A DNA stretch of 64,000 nucleotides, taken from NCBI GenBank assembly GCA_016208165.1, contig JACQYL010000041.1:1-64000 (forward strand). The letters run 5' to 3'. The stretch is from Deltaproteobacteria bacterium (GTDB taxonomy: Bacteria > Desulfobacterota > Desulfarculia > JACQYL01). The position numbers and the translations under genes are program-made. Within the stretch, counting starts at the first letter, position 1. Each line of letters starts with the position of its first letter. Of this stretch, positions 35,722-43,778 are shown one piece after another. The notes beneath the pieces are model-generated. The model was given only the letters and a program-made list of their open reading frames with translations. It was not told the origin of the DNA and made no database searches.

Positions 35722-35750
35722 TTGTCCGGACGGGAGTTGTCGCATAGAAT
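35722..35750 (+). promoter_or_regulatory. Candidate sigma-70 promoter of the selenopeptide cluster
   Basis: TTGTCC (35722-35727), 17-bp spacer, TAGAAT (35745-35750), about 90 bases before the peptide start codon. Confidence 0.5.
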
Positions 35751-35841
35751 AGTATTTAAGGCGGCTCGGGGAGGTTCTCTTTTTTTCAGGTAACCGGGAA
35801 CGGGGTCGAGTATCGTCCGTCACCTTTTGAAGGGAGTCTGT

Positions 35842-36093
35842 ATGGACAAGCAAAAACTGAAAAAGATTCTGGCGGGGTTCAGCATCGCTGGACTTTTGGC
35901 AGGCGCCGGATGTGCGGGTGCGCCATCCGGTTCCTCATCCTGAACCGGTTCCAAATCCGGTGCAGGTGGCACCGTAATCGAAGAAAAAAAGCCGGCCGAC
36001 ACCTCGGGCAGCGGTTCCCAATCCGGTGCAGGAAGCGTTGAAGAAAAGGAAGAGGAGAAACCCGGTACCAGTTCCTGAACGGGTTCCAAGTAG
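35842..36093 (+). CDS. sbtA: Selenocysteine-containing RiPP precursor peptide (selenobiotic SbtA type), two in-frame TGA codons
   Basis: 83 codons from ATG 35842 (GGGAG upstream) to TAG 36091. TGA at 35941-35943 (codon 34) and 36076-36078 (codon 79) are read as selenocysteine (U). Leader MDKQKLKKILAGFSIAGLLAG is the type preceding radical-SAM-modified Cys-rich peptides. The core has three imperfect repeats: SSUTGSKSGAGGT, SGSGSQSGAGSV and SSUTGSK-stop, separated by acidic/lysine linkers. A SECIS-like hairpin starts 15 bases after each TGA. The radical SAM maturase gene follows. The family of predicted selenopeptides next to a radical SAM enzyme is known from comparative genomics; the modification and product are unknown. 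Normal gene finders would miss this gene. Beyond the TAG the repeat still continues (GAGST) to TAA 36109. Confidence 0.85.
35941..35973 (+). promoter_or_regulatory. SECIS-like element 1
   Basis: TGA 35941-35943, then 15 bases, then stem GGTGC (35959-35963), loop AGGTG, stem GCACC (35969-35973). The apical loop has the GGU expected of bacterial SECIS and lies about 20 bases from the UGA, within the usual range. An alternative stem ACCGG/CCGGT (35944-35961) starts right after the TGA and would compete with it. Confidence 0.7.
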
Positions 36094-36108
36094 GGTGCAG
36101 GTAGCACC
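36076..36108 (+). promoter_or_regulatory. SECIS-like element 2, spanning the stop codon
   Basis: TGA 36076-36078, 15 bases, stem GGTGC (36094-36098), loop AGGTA, stem GCACC (36104-36108). Identical geometry to element 1. The TAG stop (36091-36093) lies between the UGA and the hairpin, so the hairpin is outside the coding sequence yet conserved. Confidence 0.7.
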
Positions 36109-36288
36109 TAAGAGCAAAGACTCAGGTTATACTGGAGCGTTTCAAGCATGGGCATCGTCCGTGCGGTTGGCGCTGAATCGAGCTTCCGGGCGAGGAGTGA
36201 CCTAATACCCATTCTTCAGGTCTGCGCCGGCCTGGGCGCCAAGTTGGTCGCATGACTGTAAAACCGTTCTTATTCCCCGAGGGATGAT

Positions 36289-37932
36289 ATGGAGCCTCCA
36301 TCGCCCCACAACGACAAAAAGAGACCGCCCGAGCCCCCGATCCTTTCTGAGCGGTTTCAGAAGATCTTTCCCAAGTGCTGTTCCATCATGGGTCCCCACT
36401 CCCTGGACCGCGTGCTGAACGAGCACACGGCGCAAGCCGGTCCGGAATTCTTCCCGGATTTGCTGGAAACCCATGGAAGCCGGCCCGGTCTGCCGGCGTT
36501 TCTGGCGGACCTGGCCCGCGTGGAATGGGCCTTTCATCAAGCTCGAACCTACACGAACGAGTTCGATACGGATGTCGATGCATTAGAGCTCAACCCGACG
36601 GTTCAAGTCATCGAAACGGCCTGGACCGATCTCGATGCCCTGTTCCACGAAACGGGCGCCCCCCCCTCCATTTCCCCGCGGCCGGGCAAGACACTGGTGC
36701 TCGTCTGGAAGGACTTCAGCCGGGGAGAACCCCGGATCGGAACCGCATCGGACGAAGATCTGCTGGCCCTGAAGATGGTGTTGGAACAAACGGATCCGGC
36801 GAACACGGCCGCGGCGGAGAACGTCCCTGTGGGTGTGCCGGATAGAGCTCTGAAGCGCGCGGTTCGTCAAGGTATCCTGCTCGCTCCCCGGTCCGCTATC
36901 CGAAGGGACCCGGCCTGTTTTCCCATCAGCGACCAATGGGACGAACGATTTCTGGCCTCCCCCGTGTTTACCTTGCAGTGGCATGTCACCCAGGCCTGCG
37001 ATCTGCACTGTAAACACTGCTACGATCGGAGCGATCGATCACCCATGAACCTGGAGCGGGCTGTTGCCGTGTTGGACGAGTTGCGAGTCTTTTGCAAAGA
37101 GCGGCACGTGAGCGGACAGGTTACCTTTACCGGCGGCAATCCCCTCCTCTTCCCGAAATTTACAGAGTTGTACCGGGCGGCGTCCGAACGCGGATTTGTT
37201 ATCGCCCTTGCGGGCAATGTCGCCGCCAGGGAACGGCTGGAAGAACTGAAAGCTATTCAAAAGCCGGTTTTCTACCAGGTGAGCCTGGAGGGGTTGGAGG
37301 AACACAACGACCGGATCCGCGGTTCGGGATATTTCCGCAGGGTCATGGATTTCCTCGACCTGCTCCGGGAGATGGACATCTATTCCATGGTGATGCTTAC
37401 CCTCACCAAAGACAACATGGATCAAGTCCTGCCTCTGGCCGAACGCCTTCGCGGACGAACGAACGCTTTCAATTTCAATCGTCTCTCCATGGTGGGCGAA
37501 GGTGCGCAACTTGAGCTTCCCGATCGCGAAGCCTACGCTGAATTCCTGGAATCCTATGTGGAAGCGTCGGAACAAAACCCCATCCTTGGATTGAAGGATA
37601 ACCTGATCAATATCCTGTATCACCGCAAACAGAAAACGCTGTTTGGCGGATGCGCCGGCTACGGATGTGGAGCCGCCTTCAACTTTGTCACCCTGCTTCC
37701 GGACGGTGAAGTCCACGCCTGCCGCAAGTTCCCTTCCCTCATCGGCAATCTGTTCGAACAAAGCCTCGCTGAAATCTACGACTCGGAACCCGCCCGCCGC
37801 TATCGTGCGGGTTCCGAAGGTTGCCGCTCCTGCGCCATCCGCCCGGTCTGCGGCGGCTGTCCGGCCATTGCATACAGCCGGCGCCTCGACGTGTTCAACG
37901 ATCGAGATCCCTACTGTTTTATAGACTCATAG
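36289..37932 (+). CDS. sbtM: Radical SAM/SPASM peptide maturase (selenobiotic SbtM type)
   Basis: 547 residues, ATG 36289 after GAGGGATG. The N-terminal 220 residues are a family-specific extension, possibly for peptide recognition. The radical SAM core starts with WHVTQACDLHCKHCYDRSD, i.e. CX3CX2C binding the catalytic 4Fe-4S cluster. A C-terminal SPASM-like domain is cysteine-rich: CAGYGCG, ACRKFPSLIGN, CRSCAIRPVCGGCP and a last Cys in DPYCF, enough for auxiliary clusters. It lies 196 bases after the selenopeptide and is the expected modifying enzyme, acting on the Sec/Gly/Ser repeats (inference). The reaction, such as a thioether-like selenoether, cannot be read from sequence. Confidence 0.88.
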   Translation: MEPPSPHNDKKRPPEPPILSERFQKIFPKCCSIMGPHSLDRVLNEHTAQAGPEFFPDLLETHGSRPGLPAFLADLARVEWAFHQARTYTNEFDTDVDALELNPTVQVIETAWTDLDALFHETGAPPSISPRPGKTLVLVWKDFSRGEPRIGTASDEDLLALKMVLEQTDPANTAAAENVPVGVPDRALKRAVRQGILLAPRSAIRRDPACFPISDQWDERFLASPVFTLQWHVTQACDLHCKHCYDRSDRSPMNLERAVAVLDELRVFCKERHVSGQVTFTGGNPLLFPKFTELYRAASERGFVIALAGNVAARERLEELKAIQKPVFYQVSLEGLEEHNDRIRGSGYFRRVMDFLDLLREMDIYSMVMLTLTKDNMDQVLPLAERLRGRTNAFNFNRLSMVGEGAQLELPDREAYAEFLESYVEASEQNPILGLKDNLINILYHRKQKTLFGGCAGYGCGAAFNFVTLLPDGEVHACRKFPSLIGNLFEQSLAEIYDSEPARRYRAGSEGCRSCAIRPVCGGCPAIAYSRRLDVFNDRDPYCFIDS

Positions 37933-38071
37933 AGAATCCTCCTGTATTCTGTTTGGAAAAGATCCCTGCCTCTCCCCGGCGGCTTCGCTCGAGGATCGGG
38001 TGGCGCTCCTTGAGGCGTGACCCGCTTTGCCCGCAGGAAGCCCAACATCGGTTCGAAAGGAGTGTCCAACC

Positions 38072-38740
38072 ATGTCCAATGCCGACGAGTTGCTTAAAGA
38101 ACTGAGAACGTTGAACGAGCCTTTCGAAAAAAGGTTTCTCGATCATCACTACGTGGAAGCCATTGAATCGGGTCAACTCAAGGAGAGCGCCCTGAGCGCA
38201 TTCGCCGCGGAACAGTACCATATCATTACCAGCGATCTGCGCAGCATCGCCTTCCTCTATTCAAGAGAGACATCATCCACCGGGCAACAGTTCTTCTGGG
38301 ACGTGTTGCAGGGAGAAAAAGAGGCTCTGAAAAACCTGATCTATTTTTCAGCGGCTCTCCACCTGTCCGATTGGGACATGGAGATGCACGAGCCGGCCGC
38401 GGGAGCGCAGGCTTACAAAGCGTTTATGGCCTGGCTGGCCGTGTTCGGAAGTTCGGCCGAAGTGGCCGCCGCCCTGATTGTAAACCTGCCGGCCTGGGCC
38501 GCCAATTGCGCCCGGATGAGCAGGGGCCTGAAGATCCATTACGGACTGAAGGATGCGGATGTGGCCTTTTTCGATCTTTTTAGTTCGCCGTCTTCCGACT
38601 TCCAGCGCATGGCTGTTGCGGTGATGGACGAGGGACTGCGCCGGGGAGTGGAGATCCGAGCCGTCCGGCGCTCGGCAAGGCTCGTTCAGGAGTACGAACT
38701 CATGTTCTGGGACACGCTGTACGAGCATTCGCGAGCATAA
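38072..38740 (+). CDS. TenA/PqqC heme-oxygenase-fold protein, copy 1
   Basis: 222 residues from ATG 38072 (AAAGGAG upstream; the frame also extends to 38027). All-helical TenA/PqqC-like fold: FLDHHYVEAIESGQLKESAL, FAAEQYHIITSDLRS, WDVLQGEKEALKNLIYF, VMDEGLRRG. Thiaminase-type cysteine motifs are not evident, and the His/Asp pattern of diiron members of this fold is incomplete, so enzymatic activity is uncertain. Located 139 bases after the maturase and 31 before a second member, it probably belongs to the peptide cluster. Confidence 0.75.
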   Translation: MSNADELLKELRTLNEPFEKRFLDHHYVEAIESGQLKESALSAFAAEQYHIITSDLRSIAFLYSRETSSTGQQFFWDVLQGEKEALKNLIYFSAALHLSDWDMEMHEPAAGAQAYKAFMAWLAVFGSSAEVAAALIVNLPAWAANCARMSRGLKIHYGLKDADVAFFDLFSSPSSDFQRMAVAVMDEGLRRGVEIRAVRRSARLVQEYELMFWDTLYEHSRA

Positions 38741-38771
38741 ACATCTCGAATCGGCGCCATGCGAGGAAACC

Positions 38772-39437
38772 ATGAGTTTCAGTGAACGACTGCGCGGAAG
38801 CGCCCATCACATCTGGGAAGCCAATTACCGCCACCCCTTTGTCCAGGCCATAGGAAAAGGAGATCTTGCGGAAAAGGCGTTCCGCTTTTATCTGGCCCAG
38901 GATTATGTATATTTAAAAGAGTACTGTCGTTTCCTCGCCCTGGCCGCTGCGAAGAGTCCGGATCTCGAATCCATGGGCCTGTTTTCCCACCTGCTGGAAG
39001 TTACCTTGAAGGTCGAGATGGATCTGCACCGGTCCATATGCGCGGAGTTCGGCATGTCCCCGTCGGATCTCGAAAGGGTCCGGCCCGCTCCCATCTGCCA
39101 GGCCTACACCGGTTACCTGCTGAAGACAGCCTACGAAGGCGGTTTTCTGGACCTCATGACGGCGTTTCTTCCCTGCGCCTGGGGGTATGTCGAGATCGGC
39201 CAAAGGCTGAAGGAACAGGGCCTACCCGACCACCCCCATTACGCCAAATGGATCGAAACCTATGCTTCGGTAGAATTCCTCGAACTGAACGAGGAACTGA
39301 AGAAACTGCTGGACCGGCACGCCGGAGGAATTTCCGAGCAGCAGGCCGACCGGCTGCAGGAAATCTTCGATTTTTCGAGTCGCTGGGAGGGCCTGTTCTG
39401 GGACATGGCCTGGATACAGAGCGACTGGCCTGATTGA
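38772..39437 (+). CDS. TenA-family protein, copy 2
   Basis: 221 residues, ATG 38772 with GAGGAAACC upstream. Closer to classical TenA than copy 1: HPFVQAIGKGDLAEKAFRFYLAQDYVYLKEYCRFLALAAAKSP, CAWGYVEIGQRL and W...YASVEFLELNEELKKLLD. TenA proteins hydrolyse aminopyrimidines for thiamine salvage; no thi genes are nearby. With a radical SAM peptide system upstream it may instead process the modified peptide, as PqqC does for PQQ. That role is inference. Confidence 0.8.
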   Translation: MSFSERLRGSAHHIWEANYRHPFVQAIGKGDLAEKAFRFYLAQDYVYLKEYCRFLALAAAKSPDLESMGLFSHLLEVTLKVEMDLHRSICAEFGMSPSDLERVRPAPICQAYTGYLLKTAYEGGFLDLMTAFLPCAWGYVEIGQRLKEQGLPDHPHYAKWIETYASVEFLELNEELKKLLDRHAGGISEQQADRLQEIFDFSSRWEGLFWDMAWIQSDWPD

Positions 39438-39747
39438 TGATATGAGCAGGCGCCGGATTCGTCGGATCCCGGAACATCTTCCGGCCGCTCGCTCTTCCAT
39501 ACGACAATCTCAAGACAATCCGGGACAGATCTCCGGCCGGGGACGTCTTCCGGGGCATCCATGATGTTGCCTATGTCCGTTCCGCGGCATTCGCATGGTA
39601 CTCGGGAAACCGGATGTTTCCCCTTCGACCCATCCGCTCCGCCGGAGGCGGTGAGGGACCGCTTGGAGCGATTGAAGGGAGGCCGAGGGATCCGCCTCCG
39701 TCGGATTAACGTTTCTCTCGGAACCCAGGCTTTTCTTCTTGACTTGA
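39438..39747. other. Intergenic region upstream of the amylase-locus TetR gene
   Basis: About 310 bases; no gene seen. Contains the promoter region of the TetR gene at its right end. Confidence 0.5.
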
Positions 39748-39763
39748 TATACTGATCGGTATA
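39748..39763. promoter_or_regulatory. TetR operator 1, TATACTGATCGGTATA
   Basis: 16-bp palindrome with one mismatch, overlapping a TATAAT -10 box (39760-39765), 25 bases before the TetR gene. Matches operator 2 at 40380 in 15 of 16 bases. Confidence 0.8.
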
Positions 39764-39787
39764 ATCAGACCGTGGGAGCAGGGATCT

Positions 39788-40354
39788 ATGGACAACCGAA
39801 AAAACCTTCTCACGTGCGCTTTGAACCTGTTTTCCGCCCGAGGCTACGATGCGGTGGGGGTACAGGAGATCGTGGAGGCGGCCGGCGTGACCAAGCCCAC
39901 CCTGTACCACTACTTCGGAAATAAAAGGGGCGTGCTGGAGTCCCTCCTGGCCGAGCATTTCAAGGAGCTGTTTCTGAAGCTCCGATCCGAGGCGGACTAT
40001 CGGGGCGACCTGCCCCTCACCCTCAATCGCGTGGCGGCGGTCTACTTTCGCTTCGCTGAACGGCATCCGGTCTACTACCGGATGCAGCTCTCCATGTGGT
40101 TCGCCCCCCCGGAAAGCGAAGCGCTCAAGACGGTGGCCAGGCTGAACGAAAAGCAGCAGGACCTCCTCGAGCATCTCTTCATCTGTGCGGCCAAGGACCA
40201 CGGGAACATGAAGGGAAGGCACCAGGCCTACGCCGCCACCTTCCTGGGCATGATCAACACCTACATCGCATTGGCGCTGAACGGCTATGTGGTGCTGGAT
40301 CCGGTGCTGACCCACCGGTCCGTTCATCAGTTCATGCACGGGATCTTTTCGTAA
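39788..40354 (+). CDS. TetR/AcrR-family regulator of the amylase-family gene
   Basis: 188 residues. Helix-turn-helix: LFSARGYDAVGVQEIVEAAG and VTKPTLYHYFGNKRGVLESL. It stands between two near-identical palindromic operators, one over its own -10 box and one between its stop codon and the next gene. Direct inference: it represses itself and the downstream GH13 gene. Effector unknown. Confidence 0.9.
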   Translation: MDNRKNLLTCALNLFSARGYDAVGVQEIVEAAGVTKPTLYHYFGNKRGVLESLLAEHFKELFLKLRSEADYRGDLPLTLNRVAAVYFRFAERHPVYYRMQLSMWFAPPESEALKTVARLNEKQQDLLEHLFICAAKDHGNMKGRHQAYAATFLGMINTYIALALNGYVVLDPVLTHRSVHQFMHGIFS

Positions 40355-40379
40355 TCAGATCGTTTTTTTGTCCCGAAAC

Positions 40380-40395
40380 TATACCGATCGGTATA
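40380..40395. promoter_or_regulatory. TetR operator 2, TATACCGATCGGTATA
   Basis: Perfect 16-bp palindrome 20 bases before the amylase-family start codon. Same sequence as operator 1 apart from one base. Confidence 0.85.
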
Positions 40396-40415
40396 TCGTT
40401 TCACGGAGGTTCGAC

Positions 40416-41777
40416 ATGACACACTGGGCGCGGGAATCCATCTTCTACCACATCTATCCCCTTGGGTTCTGCGGAGCCCCGCCACGAAACGATTTCACCT
40501 CCCCCGCCGTACCGCGCCTGGAACGCCTCCACGAGTGGATCGGCCACTGGGAGGAGCTGGAAGTCAACGCCCTTTATCTGGGTCCGGTGTTTGAATCCAC
40601 CGCCCATGGGTACGATACGGCGGATTTCCAAAAGGTCGACCGGCGCCTGGGAACCAACGAGACCCTGGCTCGTCTGGTGCATGCTCTCAAGCAAAGACGT
40701 TTCCGGGTCATCCTGGACGGCGTTTTCCATCATGTGGGACGCAATTTTCCGGCTTTCCGGGACGTCCGTCAACGGCTCGATACGTCCGATTTCAGGCATT
40801 GGTTTTCCGGCCTTTCGTTCAACAGCGCAAGTCCCTTCGGGGATCCCTTTTCCTACGAAGGGTGGAACGGTCACTTCGACCTCGTCAAACTGAATCTGTC
40901 CAACCCCGACCTGAAAGCCCACTTGTTTCAATCCGTCGAAAGCTGGATCCTGGAATACGGCATCGACGGTCTGCGTCTCGACGCCGCGGACTGCCTCGAT
41001 CCGGAGTTTCTGCGGGCCCTGGCCTCCTTTTGCAAAAAGATCCGTCCGGATTTCTGGCTCATGGGTGAGGTCGTGCGCGGGGACTACCGCCGATGGGCCA
41101 ACGCGCAAATGCTCGATTCGGTGACCAACTATGAATGTTATAAAGGCCTGTATTCGAGCCACGTGGACCGGAATTATTTCGAAATCGCCTATGCGCTTCA
41201 CCGCCAATTCGGAGAAAACGGCCTCTATCCTGACCTGCCCTTGTACAACTTTGCGGACAACCACGACGTGAACCGCGTGACGAGCAACCTCACGGAACGT
41301 CGCCACCTGTATCCCCTGTACTGCCTGCTGTTCACCATGCCCGGCGTTCCCTCCATCTACTACGGCAGCGAATGGGGGATCGAGGGCAGAAGAAGCTCGA
41401 ACGGAGACCGGGCCTTGAGGCCGGCTCTCGATCTCACGAAAACGCGCAGCCAATGCCCTTATCCCGACCTCGCTCGAACCATCGCCCGACTCGCCCGGAT
41501 TCGCAAGGAGAGCCCGGCCCTCAAGTACGGGAATTACCGACAGCTTCTGGTGTCCCATGAACAGCTGGCGTTCCTCCGGCATACACCCGACGAAGCCGTC
41601 GTTACTGTCCTGAACGCCGCCGGAAAAACCGTCCCCGTCCGATTTCCCTCGCCCTTCCCCAGGGGCGTCCGCCTCACGGACCTGCTGAATCCGGGGGAGG
41701 AATTCCAGGTCCGGGGAGATGTTGTGGATATCCCCGCAGTGTATCCGCACTGGGCCCGCATTCTCCGCGCCGGGTGA
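40416..41777 (+). CDS. GH13 alpha-amylase-family glycoside hydrolase
   Basis: 453 residues from ATG 40416 (CACGGAGG upstream; a longer frame to 40368 would run through the operator). The four GH13 regions are visible: LDGVFHHVG (I), IDGLRLDAADC with the nucleophile Asp (II), MGEVV with the acid/base Glu (III), FADNHDVNR (IV). No signal peptide, so cytoplasmic. It begins WARESIFYHIYPLGFCGAP as in maltodextrin-type enzymes. Substrate probably alpha-glucan or trehalose-related. Transcription is probably controlled by the adjacent TetR protein. Confidence 0.92.
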   Translation: MTHWARESIFYHIYPLGFCGAPPRNDFTSPAVPRLERLHEWIGHWEELEVNALYLGPVFESTAHGYDTADFQKVDRRLGTNETLARLVHALKQRRFRVILDGVFHHVGRNFPAFRDVRQRLDTSDFRHWFSGLSFNSASPFGDPFSYEGWNGHFDLVKLNLSNPDLKAHLFQSVESWILEYGIDGLRLDAADCLDPEFLRALASFCKKIRPDFWLMGEVVRGDYRRWANAQMLDSVTNYECYKGLYSSHVDRNYFEIAYALHRQFGENGLYPDLPLYNFADNHDVNRVTSNLTERRHLYPLYCLLFTMPGVPSIYYGSEWGIEGRRSSNGDRALRPALDLTKTRSQCPYPDLARTIARLARIRKESPALKYGNYRQLLVSHEQLAFLRHTPDEAVVTVLNAAGKTVPVRFPSPFPRGVRLTDLLNPGEEFQVRGDVVDIPAVYPHWARILRAG

Positions 41778-41790
41778 GATGTCAGGAAAT

Positions 41791-41822
41791 GGGGGGAAAA
41801 CTTTTAAAAAAGTTTTCCCCCC
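41791..41822. repeat. GGGGGGAAAACTTT hairpin repeat, copy 1
   Basis: Perfect 14-bp stem GGGGGGAAAACTTT (41791-41804) / AAAGTTTTCCCCCC (41809-41822) just after the amylase stop codon; could terminate transcription. Related hairpins occur at 43733, 45273, 45392 and 49788. It is followed by 41823-42118, which holds no gene. Confidence 0.75.
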
Positions 41823-42118
41823 ACCGTCCCCCCTTGCAAAACTATTTCAGCGGGCGCCACCCTACGGGAGGCGCTCTTCCTCGATCAGACAGAAGAAAGA
41901 ACCCCCCGCGAGTTCTTTTCATGATAGAGTCTTTACATCGATGCGGGAAGCGACTCCTAATGGTGGGGTTGAACCGATCGATTTGTCTCTCCTGCTGTGC
42001 ATTCTTCTCCTCTATCCCTGTGTCGGCGAACCCGAGCTTGTCGAGGGGTGAGAGGGCCGGAGGAGGGCTCATCGATAACCTGCTCGTAACCTCCCCCTTC
42101 CGAAGGAGGAACACGTCC

Positions 42119-42631
42119 ATGGGAAACCTGTCTCAAGACACCAAGGTGTTCATCTTCCTTATTTTCGTGTCCGTGCTGCACATGGCGTATTACTACCCTC
42201 AAATGCCCGAATCCCTGGCTTCCCATTTTGACATCGCCGGAAAAGCCGAGAACTGGACCGGTAAGGACGTTTTCTTCCTCACGTACGCGGGGGTTGTGGC
42301 CCTTATGGCGCTCCTGTTTCTCGGCAGCCGATTCATCATGGAGAAACTGCCCGAAGCATTGATCAATCTTCCCAACAAGACATACTGGCTTGCACCCGAA
42401 AGAAAAGCGGAGACCTACTCGTATCTATCCACGCAACTGACCTGGTTCGGTTGCGCTTCTGTCCTCTTCATCATCGGTTGCATGCATCTGGCCATCCGAT
42501 CCAACCTCACCGGCGAAAACACCATTGCTCCCGGCATCTGGCTGCTGACCACGGCTTATCTCATCTTCACCCTGTTTTGGATCGTACGGTTTGTACGGCG
42601 CTTTATGAAAAAGGAGCCGGAGCGGATGTAG
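42119..42631 (+). CDS. DUF1648 membrane protein
   Basis: 170 residues from ATG 42119, preceded by AAGGAGGAACACG; a longer in-frame start at 41774 would run through the hairpin repeat. DUF1648 signature in PQMPESLASHFDIAGKAENW, with transmembrane helices near 8-25, 55-75, 110-130 and 140-160. DUF1648 occurs in SdpI-like immunity and sensor proteins; a function here is not known. Confidence 0.8.
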   Translation: MGNLSQDTKVFIFLIFVSVLHMAYYYPQMPESLASHFDIAGKAENWTGKDVFFLTYAGVVALMALLFLGSRFIMEKLPEALINLPNKTYWLAPERKAETYSYLSTQLTWFGCASVLFIIGCMHLAIRSNLTGENTIAPGIWLLTTAYLIFTLFWIVRFVRRFMKKEPERM

Positions 42632-42755
42632 TCCCTCCTTCAGCCCGGCCTCCGCGTCTCGGCCGCCTTACCAAGGCCGGAACTCGCGTGTTGAATGAGC
42701 GCCTTCGATTTGATAGTCTCTATTTAGATCCGTACTGTGAGGAGAATTCACCGAG

Positions 42756-43565
42756 ATGGTCCTTGGAAACACGGCTTTTCTGAAGGTCCTATTCCTGATC
42801 GCAGCATGCGCGGTCGCTTTCCCCGGCTGTCTCGGGGGAGATCCGGACTCCCTCGAACGGGTCCGTAAAGCCGGGGAAATCAGCTTCGCCATGGGCGCAG
42901 GCTTTCCTCCTTTCAGTTTCTACAACGACAAGAACGAGTTGGTGGGATTCGACGTAGACGTGTCCCTGGAAGTGGCCAAGCGATTGGGCGTAAAGCTGAA
43001 GCCGGTTACCGTCAAATGGAGCGGTATCATCGACGGATTGCTGGCCGAGCAATACGACGGCATCCTCGGGAGCATGGCCATCACGGAAGAACGGGAGAAG
43101 CTCGTCGATTTTTCGCTGCCCTACTACTATTCCAAGTCCCGACTTGTCGTCCGAAACGACGCCTCTTACCAATCCCTGGCGGATGTGGAAGGCAAAATCA
43201 TTGGGGTGGTCGAAGGCACGACGTACGTCGAGGACGCCCGAACACTGAAGGCGGGCGAGGTCCGCCTGTTCGGTGACGAGCAACAGAGCCTCCTCGCCCT
43301 GCAGGTGGGAGAAGTGGACGGCGTGATCACGGACATGGTGGTCGCCGGCAACCCTAGAGTGAGAGACCTGTATCAGGTTCGGCCGGTAGGTCCGGCGCTG
43401 CACAGCGAAGCCATCGCCGTGGCGTTTCGCAAGCAAGACGGTTCGTTACGGAAAAAAGTGAACGATATCCTGAAAGATATGATGGACGACGGCGCGTTGG
43501 ACGAGCTGATAAAGAAGGTGGCTACCGGAGCGTACAACGTCCCCCCCACCGGGACGCCATCGTGA
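42756..43565 (+). CDS. SBP family 3 amino-acid-type binding lipoprotein
   Basis: 269 residues. Lipoprotein signal with lipobox near residue 25 (AFPGC), then AGEISFAMGAGFPPFSFYNDKNELVGFDVDV, the family-3 binding-protein signature, and AITEEREKLVDFSLPYYYS. Binds a small polar ligand, probably an amino acid, in the periplasm. No permease or ATPase genes are adjacent, so either an orphan or it serves a distant transporter. ATG 42756 has GAGGAG 12 bases upstream. Confidence 0.88.
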   Translation: MVLGNTAFLKVLFLIAACAVAFPGCLGGDPDSLERVRKAGEISFAMGAGFPPFSFYNDKNELVGFDVDVSLEVAKRLGVKLKPVTVKWSGIIDGLLAEQYDGILGSMAITEEREKLVDFSLPYYYSKSRLVVRNDASYQSLADVEGKIIGVVEGTTYVEDARTLKAGEVRLFGDEQQSLLALQVGEVDGVITDMVVAGNPRVRDLYQVRPVGPALHSEAIAVAFRKQDGSLRKKVNDILKDMMDDGALDELIKKVATGAYNVPPTGTPS

Positions 43566-43732
43566 GTAAAACGAGTGACCTGAGAGAAACATTAACAAGT
43601 TTCTCTTAGACTCCCTTCCAATTTTTCAAGCGAGAACCTTACGGGCCCCGGAATTCACGGCCCCGAAATTCGTTTCTCCCTTAAGCCTCTCCGCCGGCGG
43701 TGAGGCGCGCGTCGAGAGTTTTGAAAAGAGGG

Positions 43733-43770
43733 TGCGGGGGGAAAACGTTGGAAAAAGTTTTCCCCCCGCA
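43733..43770. repeat. GGGGGGAAAAC hairpin repeat, copy 2
   Basis: Perfect 14-bp stem TGCGGGGGGAAAAC (43733-43746) / GTTTTCCCCCCGCA (43757-43770). Lies immediately before the MBOAT start codon and could mask its ribosome site; no clear Shine-Dalgarno is visible. Confidence 0.75.
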
Positions 43771-43778
43771 AATCATGT

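Noticed and set aside
35842-36111. Reading the peptide locus as a decayed lipoprotein pseudogene
   Set aside because: Both TGA codons occupy equivalent repeat positions with the same downstream hairpin, and an intact maturase follows; random decay would not give this pattern.
40401-41750. 449-codon minus-strand frame
   Set aside because: Antisense shadow of the GH13 gene, which has all four catalytic regions.
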